A stretch of 30,483 nucleotides of DNA from JAXGRD01 sp040766105 (GCA_040766105.1 JAXGRD010000006.1:1-30483); one strand, 5' to 3'. Counted from the stretch's first letter, positions 1 through 7,235 are shown. Program-made: numbers and translations. Notes: generated by a model from the letters alone, not told the origin.

Positions 1-45
1 AATTTATTGCTTTATTGAATTATCGTTCCATAGAGGGTCCTCGTC

Positions 46-74
46 TTGAGTAAATCATGAATATTTGATAGAAT
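46..74 (+). promoter_or_regulatory. Sigma-A-like promoter of the hgcAB operon
   Basis: TTGAGT (46-51) and TAGAAT (69-74) are separated by exactly 17 bases. Transcription would start near 81, just before the ribosome site of the first gene at 101. No other promoter is seen before hgcA or hgcB, so all three genes probably share this one. The TTG at 65 overlaps the -10 box, which argues against it as a start codon. Confidence 0.6.
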
Positions 75-100
75 ATGCTGAAGTTATGGAGGGTAGCTCA

Positions 101-553
101 ATGAAGAGACGAATTGACAAATTCACCATTATATTAAATCTCTGGATGTCATTATTTATCAATGTGGTGTTCTGCATCTTGCTTCCGTTGATTGCCATTG
201 GTACGGTTTCTTGGGGAATCTTTCTGAAAGGTTTTCTGGTGTCCTTTCCCATCAGTACACTGGTGATTTTCTTCGTGCCAATTGTAGCATGGGGGAACCG
301 GTTTGCCACATTGTTTGGGGTAAAGGAAAAAAGCGTACCCTTCGTTTTGCTATCCACGATTGTAGTTGCATTGATTATGGGGACCTTTATGAGTTTTCTC
401 ATGACAGCAGTGAATGCGGGAATTGGACCATGGTTCTTGGGCGCATGGCTCTCTGTTCTTCCTATATCCCTATTGGCTGCATATGTGGTGTCATTAATAG
501 GAATAGGAACAGGTCTTCCCATAGCAAAAAAACTGGCTGGACCACCACAGTAA
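101..553 (+). CDS. Small integral membrane protein, first gene of the hgcAB operon
   Basis: The product has 150 residues and about four hydrophobic segments (roughly residues 10-32, 38-60, 74-97 and 103-125), with a short basic N-terminus (MKRR) and a C-terminal tail ending in GPPQ. Its size and paired-helix layout resemble DUF2798-type membrane proteins, but I see no diagnostic motif, so the family is a guess. The ATG at 101 is chosen because GGAGGG sits 8 bases upstream; a TTG at 65 in the same frame lies inside the likely -10 box. The gene ends 18 bases before hgcA and is probably co-transcribed with it. A link to mercury or corrinoid handling is inferred from position only. Confidence 0.75.
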   Translation: MKRRIDKFTIILNLWMSLFINVVFCILLPLIAIGTVSWGIFLKGFLVSFPISTLVIFFVPIVAWGNRFATLFGVKEKSVPFVLLSTIVVALIMGTFMSFLMTAVNAGIGPWFLGAWLSVLPISLLAAYVVSLIGIGTGLPIAKKLAGPPQ

Positions 554-571
554 TTTAATCAAGGAGTCGAT

Positions 572-1600
572 ATGGATAATCAAAGTTGTTGCAGTCAATC
601 CTGTTGCTGCGGAGAGGAAAACAACAATCAAATTCGGGTGGTTTCTACGGATCTCACCATGAAGGATAAATGGGGATCGTTCAAGGTCCGATGGGGCATC
701 GGTCGCGGAAACTATCGGGTGGAACCGGGCCTTTATGCGGTTGGTAATCCGTGCGACACATCTCCTGTTTTAGTCAGTGCAAACTATAAGCTGACTTTTG
801 ATACTCTTCGAAAAGAGTTAAAGGGTTTGGATTGCTGGATTCTCATCTTGGACACCAAGGGTGTCAATGTGTGGTGTTCGGCAGGAAAAGGAACCTTTGG
901 AACCGATGAGTTGATTTGCCGCATGGAAGCGACCCAGCTTTCCAAGGTGGTATCCCATGGGAAATTGATCTTGCCGCAGCTCAGTGCGGTTGGGGTCAAT
1001 GCTTTTGAGGTCAAGCGAAGATCGGGCTTTTCAGTTTCCTTTGGCCCCATTCGTGCGAAAGATATAAAGGCATATTTGGAGAATGACTGGGTTGCATCGG
1101 AGGAGATGCGGAGGGTTACCTTTGACTTTTGGGAGCGGGTGGTTCTGACGCCCATTGAGCTGTTGAAGTATCTCAAGTATTCTTTGATGGTGTTGGGTGT
1201 TGCGTTTTTGGTAGGACTCTTTGCGGCAAGACCCTTCGGCATATGGGACGCCGGTTTATATTTAGGAACTGTGTTTACAGGAAGTGTATTGGTGCCGGCG
1301 CTCTTGCCCTTGATACCGGGAAGAGCATTCGCTTGGAAAGGCTGGCTTTTGGGTGCGATTTGGACCTTGTGCGGATTGCATTTATCCGGTTGGCTCAATT
1401 ATGAACATATCCTATTAGTGTTGGGATATTTATTGGCCTTGCCTGCCGTGTCGGCGTACATCGCCATGAACTTTACCGGCTCTTCCACCTACACCTCCTT
1501 CTCAGGAGTGATGAAGGAAATGAAGATTGCCGTTCCACTCATTGTCATATCATTGGGTTGCGGAGTTGTTCTGCTGCTCATCAAAACGTTTATAGGGTAG
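572..1600 (+). CDS. hgcA: HgcA, mercury-methylating corrinoid protein
   Basis: HgcA passes a methyl group from its corrinoid cofactor to Hg(II), making methylmercury at the inner face of the membrane. The 342-residue product has the family signature NVWCSAGK at residues 99-106, within GVNVWCSAGKGTFGTDEL. Cys102 should be the cysteine that binds the corrinoid cobalt from below. The soluble corrinoid domain covers about residues 20-190. A hydrophobic C-terminal part (about 200-342) holds roughly five membrane helices, as in known HgcA proteins of near-identical length. The usual second signature residue is Ala; here it is Ser103, a conservative change. The first 13 residues contain five cysteines (6, 7, 11, 12, 13). 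A ribosome site AAGGAG lies just before the ATG. hgcB follows after 8 bases. A corrinoid protein of another pathway, such as acetyl-CoA synthase, lacks both this motif and the membrane domain. Confidence 0.95.
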   Translation: MDNQSCCSQSCCCGEENNNQIRVVSTDLTMKDKWGSFKVRWGIGRGNYRVEPGLYAVGNPCDTSPVLVSANYKLTFDTLRKELKGLDCWILILDTKGVNVWCSAGKGTFGTDELICRMEATQLSKVVSHGKLILPQLSAVGVNAFEVKRRSGFSVSFGPIRAKDIKAYLENDWVASEEMRRVTFDFWERVVLTPIELLKYLKYSLMVLGVAFLVGLFAARPFGIWDAGLYLGTVFTGSVLVPALLPLIPGRAFAWKGWLLGAIWTLCGLHLSGWLNYEHILLVLGYLLALPAVSAYIAMNFTGSSTYTSFSGVMKEMKIAVPLIVISLGCGVVLLLIKTFIG

Positions 1601-1608
1601 GGAAGAAG

Positions 1609-1896
1609 ATGAAACAACAATATTTAAAGAGCGTTTCCACGCTGGAACTCAATGGAGAAAAGTGCAATGGATGTGGCATGTGTGTGGCAGTGTGTCCCCA
1701 TGAGGTTTTTGATATTAGGGAGAAGAGAGCCCACATCGACCAAAAAGATCGCTGCATGGAGTGCGGTGCCTGCGTCATGAATTGTCCTGCCGGGGCGATA
1801 TCCGTTCATGCCGAAGTGGGCTGTGCCGTGGCAATTATCAGGGGATGGTTGACGGGAAGCGAGCCGAACTGTGATTGCTCTGATGATTGTTGCTGA
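1609..1896 (+). CDS. hgcB: HgcB, ferredoxin partner of HgcA
   Basis: HgcB is the 2[4Fe-4S] ferredoxin needed with HgcA for mercury methylation; it is thought to reduce the corrinoid and help deliver Hg(II). The product is 95 residues, the family's usual length. Two CX2CX2CX3C cluster motifs occur at Cys19/22/25/29 and Cys49/52/55/59. The extra conserved cysteine is Cys72, and the protein ends in a vicinal Cys94-Cys95 pair, both hallmarks of HgcB against ordinary ferredoxins. Two more cysteines (88 and 90) give a CDCSDDCC tail. The ATG at 1609 is preferred over an in-frame upstream start at 1558 because it gives the family length and has GGAAG upstream. The gene is 8 bases after hgcA, so the two are surely co-transcribed. 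Confidence 0.95.
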   Translation: MKQQYLKSVSTLELNGEKCNGCGMCVAVCPHEVFDIREKRAHIDQKDRCMECGACVMNCPAGAISVHAEVGCAVAIIRGWLTGSEPNCDCSDDCC

Positions 1897-1906
1897 GGGG
1901 AATATC

Positions 1907-2669
1907 ATGAGAGAAATCATTATAGAAAAACTGAATGAGATTGAAGAAAAAGAAAATGTTACAATACTGTATGCCGCCGAATCGGGAAGTCGAGCCTGGG
2001 GCTTCGCTTCTTCTGACAGCGATTATGATGTGCGATTTATATACCTTCGAAGAGAAGCGGATTATCTGCGCCTAGATCAAACATCCGACGTGATTCAGTG
2101 GCAACTAGATGATGTCCTGGACATTAGTGGGTGGGATTTGAAGAAGACGTTACAACTACTGTATAAGTCTAATCCGACAATCTTTGAATGGTGCTCATCC
2201 CCCATTGTTTATATGAAGAAGGATACCATTATACCTTTTTTTAGAAATCCTTCCTCAATATTTTTCTCCCAAGAAGAGCATGTATCACTATTGGAACACG
2301 GCCAACACTCACCTACAAAGATACTTCCAAGAGGGGGAAGCGGTGCTAAAGAAATACTTCTATGTGATGCGAACTCTTTTGGCAACACAGTGGATTTATC
2401 ATAACAATACACCACCGCCTATGCTCCTGTCCGAGTTGATGGAAGCAGAGTTGGAACCGTCCATTCAATCGGAAGTGGAGAGACTATTGGAAATAAAGAA
2501 AGAAACTCCGGAAGCAGATCGGGTGTCGGTGAACCCTATACTAGTTGAATATATAGAAGAGCAAGTACTGGCAACGAAGAAAATGGCTGAAAATGCAGAG
2601 GTTGCGAAGGAACATGGTTGGGAGGAACTGAATCAAGTGTTTCGAGAGATGGTGAAGCAGGAGTATTAA
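1907..2669 (+). pseudogene. RlaP-type (COG3541) nucleotidyltransferase, frameshifted in a T7 run
   Basis: The N-terminal part (from ATG 1907, GAGGGG upstream) has the polymerase-beta-type motif ESGSRAWGF followed by SDSDYD, typical of the predicted nucleotidyltransferase family PF10127. The frame then runs into unrelated sequence and stops at 2404. The family's C-terminal part, including SPKKSMYHYW, KKYFYVMRTLLA and later helices, is read in another frame up to 2669. The switch maps to seven T's at 2236-2242: with six T's the sequence reads IPFLEILPQYFSPKK without a break and gives a 253-residue protein, the normal family size. It begins 10 bases after hgcB and may have been the operon's last gene. 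A sequencing indel is a real alternative to a true mutation or a slippery phase-variable tract. Confidence 0.85.
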
Positions 2670-2684
2670 CGTGAAAAATCCGTC

Positions 2685-2713
2685 TTGACTTGCATCCAAT
2701 GAAATAGTAGAAT
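2685..2713 (+). promoter_or_regulatory. Promoter of the tRNA-Thr/tRNA-Ala operon
   Basis: TTGACT (2685-2690) and TAGAAT (2708-2713) are 17 bases apart, a good sigma-A match. The first tRNA begins at 2752, about 32 bases past the expected start point. Confidence 0.7.
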
Positions 2714-2751
2714 CTTAGAAGTAAGTTGGAGACTGATAACGCAGGTAATGC

Positions 2752-2827
2752 GCTACTATAGCTCAGTTGGTAGAGCAGCACATTCGTAACGTGCAGGTCA
2801 TCAGTTCAAACCTGATTAGTAGCTCCA
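2752..2827 (+). tRNA. tRNA-Thr (anticodon CGT)
   Basis: The cloverleaf is read directly. The acceptor stem GCTACTA pairs perfectly with TAGTAGC, the D-stem is GCTC/GAGC, the T-arm is ATCAG-TTCAAAC-CTGAT, and an encoded CCA ends the gene. The anticodon loop TTCGTAA gives CGT, reading ACG threonine codons. The closing pair of the anticodon stem next to the loop is an A-C mismatch (GCACA against CGTGC). Confidence 0.9.
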
Positions 2828-2830
2828 TTT

Positions 2831-2906
2831 GGGGAATTGGCGCAGCTGGGAGCGCGTTTGACTGGCAGTCAAGAGGTCACGGGTTCGAGCCCCGTATTCT
2901 CCACCA
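2831..2906 (+). tRNA. tRNA-Ala (anticodon GGC)
   Basis: The acceptor stem GGGGAAT pairs with ATTCTCC and includes the G3-U70 wobble pair that identifies alanine tRNAs. The D-stem is GCGC/GCGC, the anticodon loop CTGGCAG gives GGC, the T-arm is ACGGG-TTCGAGC-CCCGT, and CCA is encoded. Only three bases separate it from the preceding tRNA-Thr, so both come from one transcript. Confidence 0.93.
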
Positions 2907-2914
2907 AAGCAAAG

Positions 2915-2945
2915 CCCTTGCAATCTAAAGGTTGCGGGGGTTTTT
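2915..2945 (+). terminator. Intrinsic terminator of the tRNA operon
   Basis: CCCTTGCAA (2915-2923) pairs with TTGCGGGGG (2932-2940) in a 9-bp stem with two G-T pairs and an 8-base loop, followed by TTTTT. It starts 9 bases after the tRNA-Ala CCA. The 210 bases from here to the lipoprotein gene are AT-rich and hold nothing else I can identify. Confidence 0.85.
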
Positions 2946-3157
2946 GATGTTTTCGAAATGTGCTATGCCAATCAGAATATGGGGTAGAATAATACATATC
3001 GATGCAGTTCTGTTTTGTACTACATTGGCATGCCTCATTTTGGTGTTGTGATGTTCATGAAAGACTGCTTCTGAAAAGCGTCAGTACAAATTATTTCTAA
3101 ATTATCATAGAAGACTTGTTAACAGAAAAGTTTTACACATTCGTCTTTTCTATATTA

Positions 3158-3520
3158 TTATTTCAAATATTTGTAGTCAACAATACCCTCTCTATCCGTG
3201 TCAATGGATATGGAAACTCCAGACTTTATAATATCGTTTACATTATCATAGAAAATATCGCTTTCAAGTTCTGTGGATTGACACAAAGTTTTGATGTTAG
3301 ATACGACATCATCATCTATTTCAATATAATATTCCACTAAATCGTTATTCACGTCTTCTGTCGCATCTTCATATCCTTCTTTGTAGCCTTTATCATAGGC
3401 GTATTCATCCTCGATCATTTCATTTTCTTTTTCCTCTGCTATTTCTTCTTCGCTTTGAAAACAAGAAGACATTCCAAGTATAAGTGTTAAAGCTAATAAT
3501 GTGACAGCGACTTTTTTCAT
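3158..3520 (-). CDS. Small secreted lipoprotein of unknown function
   Basis: The 120-residue product starts with a lipoprotein signal peptide: MKKVAV, a hydrophobic stretch of leucines, then GMSSC with Cys20 as the likely lipidated residue. The mature part is very acidic and contains a short YDKGYKEGYEDA stretch of the YxxGYxxGY kind found in many unrelated small Clostridia and Bacilli proteins. I recognise no domain. The ATG at 3520 is chosen because GGAGAATGGT lies directly upstream and the signal peptide begins there; an upstream TTG would add six residues before the basic n-region. It stands alone, opposite in direction to its neighbours, in an AT-rich region. Confidence 0.75.
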   Translation of the reverse strand: MKKVAVTLLALTLILGMSSCFQSEEEIAEEKENEMIEDEYAYDKGYKEGYEDATEDVNNDLVEYYIEIDDDVVSNIKTLCQSTELESDIFYDNVNDIIKSGVSISIDTDREGIVDYKYLK

Positions 3521-3607
3521 ACCATTCTCCTCAATCAATCAACTGGTAATTCCTTAAGCATCCAACCAGAGACCATTTCATATCGCTCTCGGAAGAGACC
3601 GGGACAT

Positions 3608-3921
3608 TTGTGTGATATTACAAATATAAAAAAGGTCAATGTTGATAATCGATTATCTTCCGAAAACGGAAGTGATACACTCAAAACCACGACCTCTAGC
3701 AAATATATGTTACCACAAAATAGGGATAATGGAAACGGTCAATTCTCCCTCTCCGTTTCTATTGAAGAGACAAAACCCTACTATCACAGCACAGCCTTGC
3801 TGAGGACACAGGGGTTAAGTTTAGTTTGCTTGCCGCAAAGAATCTAGAAATTCAGGACCTAATAGACAAGATTGCAATGAGGTCTTCCTCATTCAGCTTA
3901 GTGGCTTTCAGTGAGTTTTAG
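3608..3921 (+). pseudogene. Decayed fragment, possibly from a mobile-element polyprotein
   Basis: Two reading frames join into one coding-like peptide if one base is added in the A-run near 3772-3775. The first frame (from about 3608) ends in DNGNGQFSLSVSIEETK; the second continues TLLSQHSLAEDTGVKFSL and then LEIQDLIDKIA, stopping at 3921. The FSL...VEETK...H-L-E pattern recalls spacer segments of the very large helicase/methylase polyproteins of conjugative elements and phages, but this is from memory of the pattern and has not been tested by search. No ribosome site or promoter is evident. It could also be chance open frame. Confidence 0.3.
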
Positions 3922-4132
3922 TCACACCTCCAATATAGAGATTGGGTTAGCTAAACAAAAACTCTCTTTTTTAGTTAATCATATTGGCAATAGAAAAAAT
4001 GTCTAAATCAAAAAATGAAAATCTTGATTTTTTCGCAAAAAAAGGGAGTTTTTTTAGTCAAAGGTGCCGACATGTTGTTGCATAGCTAAATAGGACCCCA
4101 AGGGAAAAACAAGACAAATACACCTCAATTGT
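3922..4132. other. AT-rich spacer without a gene
   Basis: No coding frame is credible here. The only structure is a weak hairpin AAATCAA...TTGATTT (about 4005-4030) followed by a few T's, too AU-rich and long-looped to be called a terminator. Together with the doubtful fragment at 3608-3921 this makes a 670-base stretch without an intact gene. Confidence 0.5.
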
Positions 4133-4161
4133 TTGCACTTTTTCTACCGATGGGATACCAT
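4133..4161 (+). promoter_or_regulatory. Promoter of the SixA-CHAD gene
   Basis: TTGCAC (4133-4138) and TACCAT (4156-4161) are 17 bases apart and lie about 30 bases before the start codon. GAGGTG (4180-4185) supplies the ribosome site. Confidence 0.5.
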
Positions 4162-4190
4162 AAAGTGGGAGAAAAAAGCGAGGTGATATC

Positions 4191-5471
4191 ATGTCCAACA
4201 AACTCATTTTCTTTCGCCACGGAAAGGCGGAAAGACCGGATGGATATATCAGTGACTGGGAACGGTCCTTGACGGATAAAGGCAGAGAAGCAACGAGAAC
4301 GGTGATTCCAAAGTTGCGCCTGTTGCTGGGAGAAGGAAACAAGCCGATGGTTTGGGCCAGCCCGAAGCTGCGGGCAAAACAGACCGCGGAAATATTGGCT
4401 GAGGGGTTGGATGTAAAGAGCGTCCGGTATTTGCCGGAGATTGCCCATGGAGACGACGGCCTCTTTGCGGAAATTGAAAGTTTGGATGAGACTTTCACTG
4501 TGTTTATCGTCGGCCATGAACCCTTTCTCAGCATGTGGGTAGAAGACCTGACCGGGGAAAGCACCTTTCTAAAGACAAGTGCAGGAATATGTGTGGAAGT
4601 TGATGATGTTAGAGAGCAGAAGGGCAGGCTTACGTGGATGATGGAAAAGAGCCCCCTGAAAATTAGATTTGGAGAATCGGCACAGGAACAGGCACAGTCC
4701 ATTCTCATCTATTATCTTCAAGAAGTTTGGGAAGCGTTCTTCCGCTTTTTCAAGGACCCTGCAGATCCGGAAACGTGCCACAAATTTCGTGTGAAAATCA
4801 GACAGTTTCGTGGACTGCTCTCCTTTTTCAGGCCTCTCATGAAAGGACGCAAGAGCAAAGAATTAGAGGCGCAGATTTCCGGTGCCGCAAAACAGTTTAA
4901 TGAATTGCGGGATTTGGATGTACTCATGGGGATATGGGAAGAGATGGGCAAGGACAAAGAAGGAAAAAGCTTGCTTTCTGTGGTAATGAAAGAAAACAGG
5001 ATGAGGCTGCAGAATTCCCTGACGTCGGAATCTTCCCGTGAGGATATAAAAAGCAGAATCAGTGTATTTGATATTCTTCTTTCCCACGAGTTATGGGGGA
5101 AAGGGATATCCTATTTAAGCCTGGAAGGCTTTACTGCTATGAGATTTCGGAAATGGGAAGAGGAAATTGAGGAGAAGGGGAAAAATATTGATTGGAGAGA
5201 CTTTAAGCAGGTCCATCACATGCGGATTCGCTTGAAGAAAATGCGATATGGGACGGCGGTTCTTTTACCGGAGGGCAGCGAAAGAGGCAAGGGTTTCCGA
5301 GAATGGGCAGCCATGCAGGATGATTATGGGGATTTCTTGGATGCACAGGTGGGAATCAGGATTTTAGAAGGCTGGAGAGAAGCGTTGGGGGAAGAGCCGG
5401 AATACGAGTTGCTTATGGAGTATCTATCGGATAGACAGAAGAAGCTGAGAAAGGATTTAGTGGGAAGATGA
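4191..5471 (+). CDS. SixA-type histidine phosphatase fused to a CHAD domain
   Basis: The N-terminal half (residues 1-155) is a histidine phosphatase of the SixA type. The phosphate-binding RHG motif is at residues 9-11 with His10 as the nucleophile, Arg61 and the second catalytic histidine follow, the latter in VGHEP (His109). The C-terminal part (about 165-426) is a CHAD domain: an alpha-helical region with regularly spaced basic residues such as HKFRVKIRQFRGLL near 197-210 and HHMRIRLKKMRY in its second repeat. CHAD domains bind polyphosphate and are often fused to CYTH triphosphatases. The joined protein may therefore act on a phosphorylated protein or small molecule at polyphosphate granules; this is inference. 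GAGGTG upstream supports the ATG. The next gene overlaps its stop by 4 bases. Confidence 0.85.
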   Translation: MSNKLIFFRHGKAERPDGYISDWERSLTDKGREATRTVIPKLRLLLGEGNKPMVWASPKLRAKQTAEILAEGLDVKSVRYLPEIAHGDDGLFAEIESLDETFTVFIVGHEPFLSMWVEDLTGESTFLKTSAGICVEVDDVREQKGRLTWMMEKSPLKIRFGESAQEQAQSILIYYLQEVWEAFFRFFKDPADPETCHKFRVKIRQFRGLLSFFRPLMKGRKSKELEAQISGAAKQFNELRDLDVLMGIWEEMGKDKEGKSLLSVVMKENRMRLQNSLTSESSREDIKSRISVFDILLSHELWGKGISYLSLEGFTAMRFRKWEEEIEEKGKNIDWRDFKQVHHMRIRLKKMRYGTAVLLPEGSERGKGFREWAAMQDDYGDFLDAQVGIRILEGWREALGEEPEYELLMEYLSDRQKKLRKDLVGR

Positions 5472-6079
5472 AGAAGTGCTACATTCTAATGGGAAGTCCC
5501 AGAAAAAACGGAAACACCATTCAATTGGTGAATCCCTTTATGGAGGAAATGGCCCTTCAGGGTTACGATTGTGAAATGGTTTGGCTACAGGACTTGAAAT
5601 TAGAGCCTTGCATTGCCTGTCGGAGATGCCAGAAAGATCACAGCATCTTTGGCTGCTTTCACAAGGATGACATGCAAGAGGTCTTCGACAAGGTATTGGC
5701 TTCGGATCTAATTGTCTTGGCAACACCCATTTATTCCTGGTACGCAACACCGCCTATGAAGACGGTTTTGGACAGGCTGGTGTACGGAATGAATAAGTAT
5801 TATGGAGAGGAAATGGGTCCTTCTCTTTGGGTAGGCAAACCGGTCGCCCTCATCACCACTTGCGGGTATCCCACAGAAAAGGGTGCGGATCTTTGGGAAG
5901 AGGGAATCAAGCGGTACTGCAAACATTCTAAATTAAAATACTTGGGCATGGCGGCAGAACGAGACCTTGGATATAATGCGGTCTTTATGGACGAAGAAAA
6001 AGAGAAGCGTGTTCGTAGGTTTGCCGGAGAGCTTGTTGAAAAAGGCGACGGTTTACAAAACAAAAAAACCAATATATAA
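5468..6079 (+). CDS. Flavodoxin-fold NAD(P)H/FMN reductase, iron-sulfur flavoprotein-like
   Basis: The 203-residue product has the FMN phosphate loop GSPRKNGNT (9-17) and a second flavin-contact region ATPIYSWYATPPMKTVLDR (85-103) of the flavodoxin-like reductase family (PF03358). A cysteine group PCIACRRCQ with Cys48, Cys51, Cys54 and a later Cys63 resembles the compact cluster motif of iron-sulfur flavoproteins (Isf), so it may carry a [4Fe-4S] cluster; many relatives keep this motif only partly. It likely shuttles electrons from ferredoxin or NAD(P)H to an unknown acceptor. Its ATG overlaps the stop of the SixA-CHAD gene as ATGA, so the two are translationally coupled, although no functional link is known. 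Confidence 0.8.
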   Translation: MKKCYILMGSPRKNGNTIQLVNPFMEEMALQGYDCEMVWLQDLKLEPCIACRRCQKDHSIFGCFHKDDMQEVFDKVLASDLIVLATPIYSWYATPPMKTVLDRLVYGMNKYYGEEMGPSLWVGKPVALITTCGYPTEKGADLWEEGIKRYCKHSKLKYLGMAAERDLGYNAVFMDEEKEKRVRRFAGELVEKGDGLQNKKTNI

Positions 6080-6122
6080 TGTTCTTCGTTAAAACACCGT
6101 AGAACAAAGAAAGTTGGTAGAT

Positions 6123-7235
6123 ATGAACGATAAAAACGGATATGAATTCTTCATGGAGAAGGAAATGATGGAGCAGCCGGAAGTGCTTCGCGAAACGTTG
6201 CAGACCAGAGTGAAAGACGGACTGCCGGATTTTTCCGGAGAAGAGATTCCCGATGGGTTTTTCGCAGACGTAGACAGAATCTGCATTATCGGATGCGGAA
6301 CGGCAATGCATGCGGGCCTGGTATGCAAGGAATTGATGCAAAAGCTTGCAAATGTGAAAACCGATGTGGAAATTGCATCAGAGTTTCCCGCCACTTTTCC
6401 CCTGCTAGATGAGAAATCTTTGGTTATCGCAATTTCCCAGTCGGGAGAGACTACGGATACTTTGGAAGCCTTGGAGTTTGCCAAGGAGTTCGGGGTGAAA
6501 ACCTTGGGAGTCCTCAACGTGAAGGATTCCACCATCGGCAGCAAGTGCGACCATGTGATTTTGACCAATGCAGGCCCGGAGAAATCCGTTGCCAGCACCA
6601 AGGCCTACACCGCTCAACTGGCAGTTGCCTATCTTCTCACGGCAAAGATGGCCCAAGTGAAGAACCTGTTCTCCGATGACGCTGCAAAGAGCTTCATCAC
6701 TGAACTGCTGAAAACCCCTGACGGCGTAGCGGAAATTCTGGAGAAGAGAGAGGGCATCCAAGATGCTGCGGATTCTATCCTGAAGGCTGAAGACCTGTTC
6801 ATGATTGGCAGAGGTTTGGACTTCTTGGTTCTTCGGGAAGGGACCTTAAAGTTGAAGGAGACCAGCTACATACATGCAGAAGCCTATCCTTCAGGGGAAA
6901 TCAAGCACGGAACAGTGGCTCTTCTCACAGACGAAACGCCCATCGTGTCCTTGGTGACTCAGGATGTGGTGAAGGAAAGATCCTTTAAGAATATAAAGGA
7001 AATGACGGAGAAAACTCCAACTGTCATCGTCTTTGTGACGGAAGCCCTTGAGGCGGAAGCCAAGGAAAAGATTGGAAAAGACGCCTGCAGATATATCACC
7101 ATTCCCACTTTCTCCGACATATACATGCCCATCGTTGCTGTCATTGCACTTCAGCTCATGGCATTCTATGTGTCCAGAGATAAGGGCTTGGATGTAGACA
7201 GTCCCAGAAACCTGACAAAGGTGGTCATGGGTTAA
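6123..7235 (+). CDS. GlmS-like sugar isomerase (two SIS domains) lacking the glutaminase domain
   Basis: The 370-residue product matches the isomerase half of glucosamine-6-phosphate synthase. It starts with a linker like that of GlmS (FFMEKEMMEQPEVLRET), then SIS domain 1 (about 50-185, with GCGTAMHAG, SQSGETTDT at 105-113 and ASTKAYTAQ at 157-165) and SIS domain 2 (about 220-345, with AEAYPSGEIKHG), and ends in the GlmS-type DVDSPRNLTK. The N-terminal glutaminase domain with its Cys1 nucleophile is absent and is not coded upstream. Such stand-alone proteins may make GlcN6P using free ammonia, act as a GlcN6P deaminase (as GlmD of archaea), or act on another sugar or fructosamine phosphate. 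ATG 6123 is preferred to the TTG at 6114; its ribosome site is weak. A strong terminator follows. Confidence 0.85.
   Translation: MNDKNGYEFFMEKEMMEQPEVLRETLQTRVKDGLPDFSGEEIPDGFFADVDRICIIGCGTAMHAGLVCKELMQKLANVKTDVEIASEFPATFPLLDEKSLVIAISQSGETTDTLEALEFAKEFGVKTLGVLNVKDSTIGSKCDHVILTNAGPEKSVASTKAYTAQLAVAYLLTAKMAQVKNLFSDDAAKSFITELLKTPDGVAEILEKREGIQDAADSILKAEDLFMIGRGLDFLVLREGTLKLKETSYIHAEAYPSGEIKHGTVALLTDETPIVSLVTQDVVKERSFKNIKEMTEKTPTVIVFVTEALEAEAKEKIGKDACRYITIPTFSDIYMPIVAVIALQLMAFYVSRDKGLDVDSPRNLTKVVMG

Noticed and set aside
2965..3031. Inverted repeat ATGCCAAT...ATTGGCAT in the spacer after the tRNA terminator
   Set aside because: The arms are only 8 bases and 51 bases apart in AT-rich DNA, with no promoter or gene edge nearby.
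3644..3672. A 14-bp perfect palindrome GATAATCGATTATC followed by a CTTCCG-AAAA-CGGAAG hairpin
   Set aside because: Both lie inside the decayed coding-like fragment and read through as plausible codons. No T-tract or neighbouring start codon supports a regulatory role, so chance or codon use is enough to explain them.
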